8,299 bases of DNA, from the NCBI GenBank assembly GCA_013203855.1, contig JABMPG010000736.1:1-8299 (forward strand), in the 5' to 3' direction. Origin of the DNA: a bacterium (GTDB taxonomy: Bacteria; Sumerlaeota; Sumerlaeia; UBA8349). The position numbers and the translations under genes were made by a program. Positions 5,757 through 8,299 of this stretch are shown piece after piece (within the stretch, counting starts at the first letter, position 1; each line of letters begins with the position of its first letter). The notes below the pieces were generated by a model that was given only the letters and a program-made list of their open reading frames with translations, did no database searches and had not been told where the DNA came from.

Positions 5757-7394
5757 ATGATCGTCATAGAATTCCAAGACTCGTTTTGCCGGATCTTCCA
5801 CTGGCAGGAAGCCCGGGGTGACCATGCCCTTCGCAATGTTCTGGTCGTTCCCCAAGAGAAGTATGAGGCCCTTTCGGGCGAGAAGACTCATTCCGCCGCG
5901 GCGGTCCAGCGAAACGGATCCGCTATCCGGCAGGCCCTCAAGACGATCAATACCAAGACCCGCGAAGCCCTCGTGGTCATCCCGAAGCAGTGGGTCACTC
6001 TTCGAATTGTGACCCTGCCCTCCGACGATCCCGCCGAGCTGGCGGAGATGGCCCAGTTCGAGGCCGAGCGCCATATTCCCTTCAACGTCGAGCGTCATAT
6101 CGTTTCCCATCACATCCTCAGACGCGAGGGACTGAAGGGCTCCCAGGTTCTTTTCGCGGCGGTGGACGGGCCGCGCGCCCAGGACATCATCGACCTGCTC
6201 AACTCCGCGGGAGTCCGCGTGACCTCTCTGGAGGTCTCCACGACGGTTCTCGCCAACGCCCTGCGTCACAGCGGGGCCTGGAATCCCGAAACCCATCCGA
6301 CCGTTATTCACATCAACATCGGCCACGCCGCCACCGATCTCACTGTTCTGCACGAAGGCCTGCCGATTTTCCCCCGCAGCGTGCCCCTGGGCATCGACAA
6401 ACTCATGGCGGCGGATGGCGCACAGCCTTTTTCCCCCACGCTCGACGACCTGAAAAAGATCCGCCTTCTTGGCGAAGAGGAGAACGGACAGGCTGCCGAG
6501 GTTCACGACCTGGACGTGGAGGAGAAGGCCGCTCCTGCTTTGCCCTCGGGGGCGAAATGGGCCAACAGCCTGGTCAAGGCGATTTCTCAGACGCATGACT
6601 TCGCCCGGCGGGAGTCCGAATGCGAGCGGATCAGCCAGGTTTTCATCTCGGGCATCGGGGCGCATCTGCCCGATCTGGCCCGGCTTTTCAATGACCGGCT
6701 AGGCACTGAACCCGTCGAGTTGAAGGCCTTCGCCGAGGGGCTGGAAGTGGACGAGGCGGCAAATCTGGAGTTTCCTCCTTCGGCCTATGTGATGGGGGCC
6801 GGAGCGGTGGCGCGGGAGATCGATTCGGACGCCATCCGGATTAACCTGTTGCCTCCGAGCTACCTCCTCCGTCGGGTCCAGGCGCGCCGCCACCGGTCCC
6901 TGGCCATGACGGCTGCTCTGGCGATACTCGTGATCGTCGTGATCGCCCTGTATGCCTTCCAGTTTCTCGCCATGAAGGAAAGAGAACTGACCGAAGTCCA
7001 GAAGGTTCTCAGAAAGAGCAGCCAGCGTGAAAAAGAGGTGCTTTATCGCAAGAACGTGGTGACCATCCTGGCCAGACACGCCTCCGCCGAAGGCTCCGCT
7101 CTGGCTATTCTTAACGACATGAGCGGCTGGCAGGATTTGTTCAACTCTGGCGACATGCGGGTGACGGTCCGGTCATTCGGATATGCCGCGGATAGCGGCC
7201 TGAAGATCGAAGGTTCGGCCCTCTCCTATGAGGATCTGAACCGCTTCACCTCGCGTCTCGAGGAATCGGGACATTTCAATTCGGTGATGATCCAGAGCAC
7301 CCGAGTCGAAGACCGCCCTCTGCCCACGGGAGTAAAGCCCGTCGGGTTCACCGTCCAGTGTTTCTTTACCCCCCAGCAGGAGAAACGCCGCTGA
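5757..7394 (+). CDS. gspL: GspL-type platform protein with PilM-like and PilN-like halves
   Basis: GspL is a single-pass inner-membrane protein that anchors GspE to the platform and pairs with GspM. This 545-residue protein has three parts. Residues 1-356 are a PilM-like actin fold, with LPSDDPAELAEMAQFEAERH then IPF (88-109), a phosphate-2-like strand VIHINIGHAATDLTVL (183-198), RSVPLGIDKL (207-216) and VFISGIGAHLPDL (295-307). Residues 360-366 are INLLPPS, a PilN-type motif just before the membrane helix (about 381-405). A coiled coil follows (about 406-432) and then a ferredoxin-like periplasmic domain (about 466-536). This is the GspL plan, but the motifs read more like a PilM-PilN fusion. 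Motifs that bind ATP in PilM are degraded. The ATG is the only start codon after the in-frame gspK stop, so the start is firm; its Shine-Dalgarno is weak. Confidence 0.85.
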   Translation: MIVIEFQDSFCRIFHWQEARGDHALRNVLVVPQEKYEALSGEKTHSAAAVQRNGSAIRQALKTINTKTREALVVIPKQWVTLRIVTLPSDDPAELAEMAQFEAERHIPFNVERHIVSHHILRREGLKGSQVLFAAVDGPRAQDIIDLLNSAGVRVTSLEVSTTVLANALRHSGAWNPETHPTVIHINIGHAATDLTVLHEGLPIFPRSVPLGIDKLMAADGAQPFSPTLDDLKKIRLLGEEENGQAAEVHDLDVEEKAAPALPSGAKWANSLVKAISQTHDFARRESECERISQVFISGIGAHLPDLARLFNDRLGTEPVELKAFAEGLEVDEAANLEFPPSAYVMGAGAVAREIDSDAIRINLLPPSYLLRRVQARRHRSLAMTAALAILVIVVIALYAFQFLAMKERELTEVQKVLRKSSQREKEVLYRKNVVTILARHASAEGSALAILNDMSGWQDLFNSGDMRVTVRSFGYAADSGLKIEGSALSYEDLNRFTSRLEESGHFNSVMIQSTRVEDRPLPTGVKPVGFTVQCFFTPQQEKRR

Positions 7395-7401
7395 GGCATC
7401 T

Positions 7402-7953
7402 ATGAGCCCGATCCGCCGACAACTTCAACCCCGTGAGAAGGTCATTCTGGCTGTCACCGTTCTGGTCATCGTCGGCGTGGGCGCTTGGTTTGGCGTCCTG
7501 GAAGGGTACATCGAGAGATACCAGGACGTGAATGACCGGCTGGACCGGGCCCGCCGCGAACTGCGCGACCAGAGCAAGGTTCTGGAGCAGGCCGAAGAGA
7601 CCGACACAGCTTACCAAGGTCTGGATCGTGCGGTCTCCCGGCCATCCGAAGGCAAACGGCCCGACCGGGCATTCACCGAAGACATGGAGAAGCTTTTCAA
7701 GTCCCTGAAACTGCCCAAGCCCGACCTAGGCACCGTTGCGTCGAATGAAATCCCGGATGTGGCGGGCTTCTCCTTCGTGGTCCTCCCCGTGCGAAACGTC
7801 AGCGGGAACCTGGGCACCATCACCGAACTTCTCAAGGAGTTCGCCGAACGGGACCTGATCATCCTCTCCCTTAAAATTGAGAATCTGTCCCGGCGGGGAC
7901 TGATGATGACGGTAAGTCTGGCCAAGGTCATCCGGACCGAGGACCTCCAATAA
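7402..7953 (+). CDS. gspM: GspM/PilO-like inner-membrane platform protein
   Basis: This is probably GspM, the bitopic partner of GspL. The 183-residue protein has a short cytoplasmic tail with LQPREKVIL (8-16), a common opening in GspM, and one membrane helix (about 13-31). A charged coiled coil follows (about 36-68), then a Pro/Lys linker. The C-terminal part (about 120-178) has an alternating strand-helix-strand pattern consistent with the ferredoxin-like fold of GspM/PilO, for example FSFVVLPVRNVSG, then ITELLKEFAERDLIILSLKI, then LMMTVSLAKVI. It begins seven nt after the gspL stop with GAGG (7393-7396) five nt upstream. Sequence conservation in this family is weak, so the call rests on architecture, size and position after gspL. 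Confidence 0.78.
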   Translation: MSPIRRQLQPREKVILAVTVLVIVGVGAWFGVLEGYIERYQDVNDRLDRARRELRDQSKVLEQAEETDTAYQGLDRAVSRPSEGKRPDRAFTEDMEKLFKSLKLPKPDLGTVASNEIPDVAGFSFVVLPVRNVSGNLGTITELLKEFAERDLIILSLKIENLSRRGLMMTVSLAKVIRTEDLQ

Positions 7954-7966
7954 ATAGACCGGAAAG

Positions 7967-7981
7967 GCGCCGAAAGGGCGC
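7967..7981 (+). promoter_or_regulatory. Small GC-rich stem overlapping the ribosome binding site of the last gene
   Basis: GCGCC (7967-7971), loop GAAAG, GGCGC (7977-7981) form a 5-bp stem. The likely Shine-Dalgarno AAAGGG (7973-7978) lies in its loop and 3' arm, eight nt before the ATG at 7987. The structure could modulate initiation, but the stem is short and might be chance in GC-rich DNA. Confidence 0.3.
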
Positions 7982-7986
7982 AACCT

Positions 7987-8299
7987 ATGCGGAATCGAAT
8001 CGACTGGATCATCAACGGGCTTCTTCTTCTTGCCATCGTGGCTGTCGTCAGCCTCATGGGATACCAGCAGCTGGTCGGCCCCCCCGAAATCGAGGTGCCC
8101 GCAGCCGTGCTGCAGGCGACTCTGAAAGATGGTGTGGCCGCTATTCCTGACGGAAGTCCCGATTCAGAGGTCCCCGCCGCGGAGACAGAATACGACCCGG
8201 CGACCGGCACGGTCAACATCAAGCCCGCCGAGCGGCAGGGAGATCGCTACAGCCAGCTTGGCCAGATCAACCTTTTCCGCGACCTCGTCACCCCGACCC
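7987..8299 (+). CDS. Single-pass membrane protein, GspC/GspN (PilP)-like by position (3' truncated)
   Basis: The frame opens at ATG 7987, 33 nt after gspM, and stays open to the window edge, giving 104 codons. It encodes a short basic N-terminus (MRNRIDW), one membrane helix (about 8-25, GLLLLAIVAVVSLMG), then an acidic, Pro/Ala-rich periplasmic stretch (about 31-85). The window ends at LGQINLFRDLVTP (91-103). The layout matches the bitopic GspC/XpsN and PilP-type connectors, and an NLF-type motif opens the folded part in some of those. A GspC-type protein would link the GspL-GspM platform to the secretin. In the Xanthomonas xps cluster the equivalent gene lies between M and D. I cannot confirm the family because the folded domain is beyond the window. 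Codon pattern and spacing support a real gene. Confidence 0.6.
   Translation, partial: MRNRIDWIINGLLLLAIVAVVSLMGYQQLVGPPEIEVPAAVLQATLKDGVAAIPDGSPDSEVPAAETEYDPATGTVNIKPAERQGDRYSQLGQINLFRDLVTPT

Noticed and set aside
5721..5759. Read-through fusion of gspK and gspL, which share a frame and are separated by one TGA
   Set aside because: GspK is complete, GspL begins normally at its first ATG, and no recoding signal is visible. A shared frame between neighbours is expected one time in three.
1084..6665. Very long open frames on the minus strand (for example 1084-2136, 3249-4583, 4734-6665)
   Set aside because: They lie opposite plus-strand genes with clear family motifs, and their His/Arg/Gly/Asp-rich composition is typical of antisense shadows in GC-rich DNA.

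Overview
The window holds one head-to-tail, all plus-strand gene cluster for the inner-membrane platform, ATPase and pseudopilus of a type II secretion system (T2SS, Gsp), or a close type IV-pilus-like relative. The order is gspE (5' truncated) - gspF - gspH - gspI - gspJ - gspK - gspL - gspM - a short bitopic membrane protein, GspC/GspN-like by position (3' truncated). Most junctions are tight: a 4-nt ATGA overlap between H and I, and gaps of 1 to 33 nt at the others apart from E-F (115 nt). This fits translation from one or a few long transcripts. No RNA gene, CRISPR array, insertion sequence or integrase is visible, and no gene-free stretch exceeds 300 bases.

The organism should be a diderm, GC-rich bacterium, because a T2SS needs an outer membrane. 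The proteins look unlike the standard proteobacterial ones: GspJ and GspK are long, and GspL reads like a fusion of PilM and PilN. I suspect a poorly cultured lineage (for example PVC-group, Hydrogenedentota- or Sumerlaeota-like), but that is a low-confidence guess. The order E-F-(G)-H-I-J-K-L-M-N/C resembles the Xanthomonas xps cluster, in which the secretin gene gspD follows. I would expect gspD just beyond the right edge.

Region by region. Positions 1-749 are the C-terminal part of the secretion ATPase. Positions 750-864 are the only real intergenic gap and contain two perfect 7-bp hairpins. Positions 865-2079 are the polytopic platform protein GspF. Positions 2082-5723 are four pseudopilins (H, I, J, K) with recognisable prepilin N-termini. 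Positions 5757-7953 are GspL and GspM, which join the ATPase to the periplasmic side. Positions 7987-8299 begin a one-TM protein ending at the window edge in an NLFRDL motif.

Expected teamwork, from knowledge of the families: GspE hydrolyses ATP while docked on GspL and GspF. GspF and GspL-GspM drive addition of pseudopilins to a periplasmic pseudopilus whose tip is the GspI-J-K complex with GspH beneath it. A GspC-type protein then links the platform to the outer-membrane secretin. The major pseudopilin GspG, expected between F and H, is absent. In its place a palindromic repeat-like element lies in frame in the 5' end of gspH. I found no wholly new system. The points worth a second look are the missing gspG, the palindromic elements on both sides of gspF, the PilM/PilN-like GspL with eroded nucleotide motifs, alanine at the prepilin cleavage position of J and K, and the last, poorly recognised gene.
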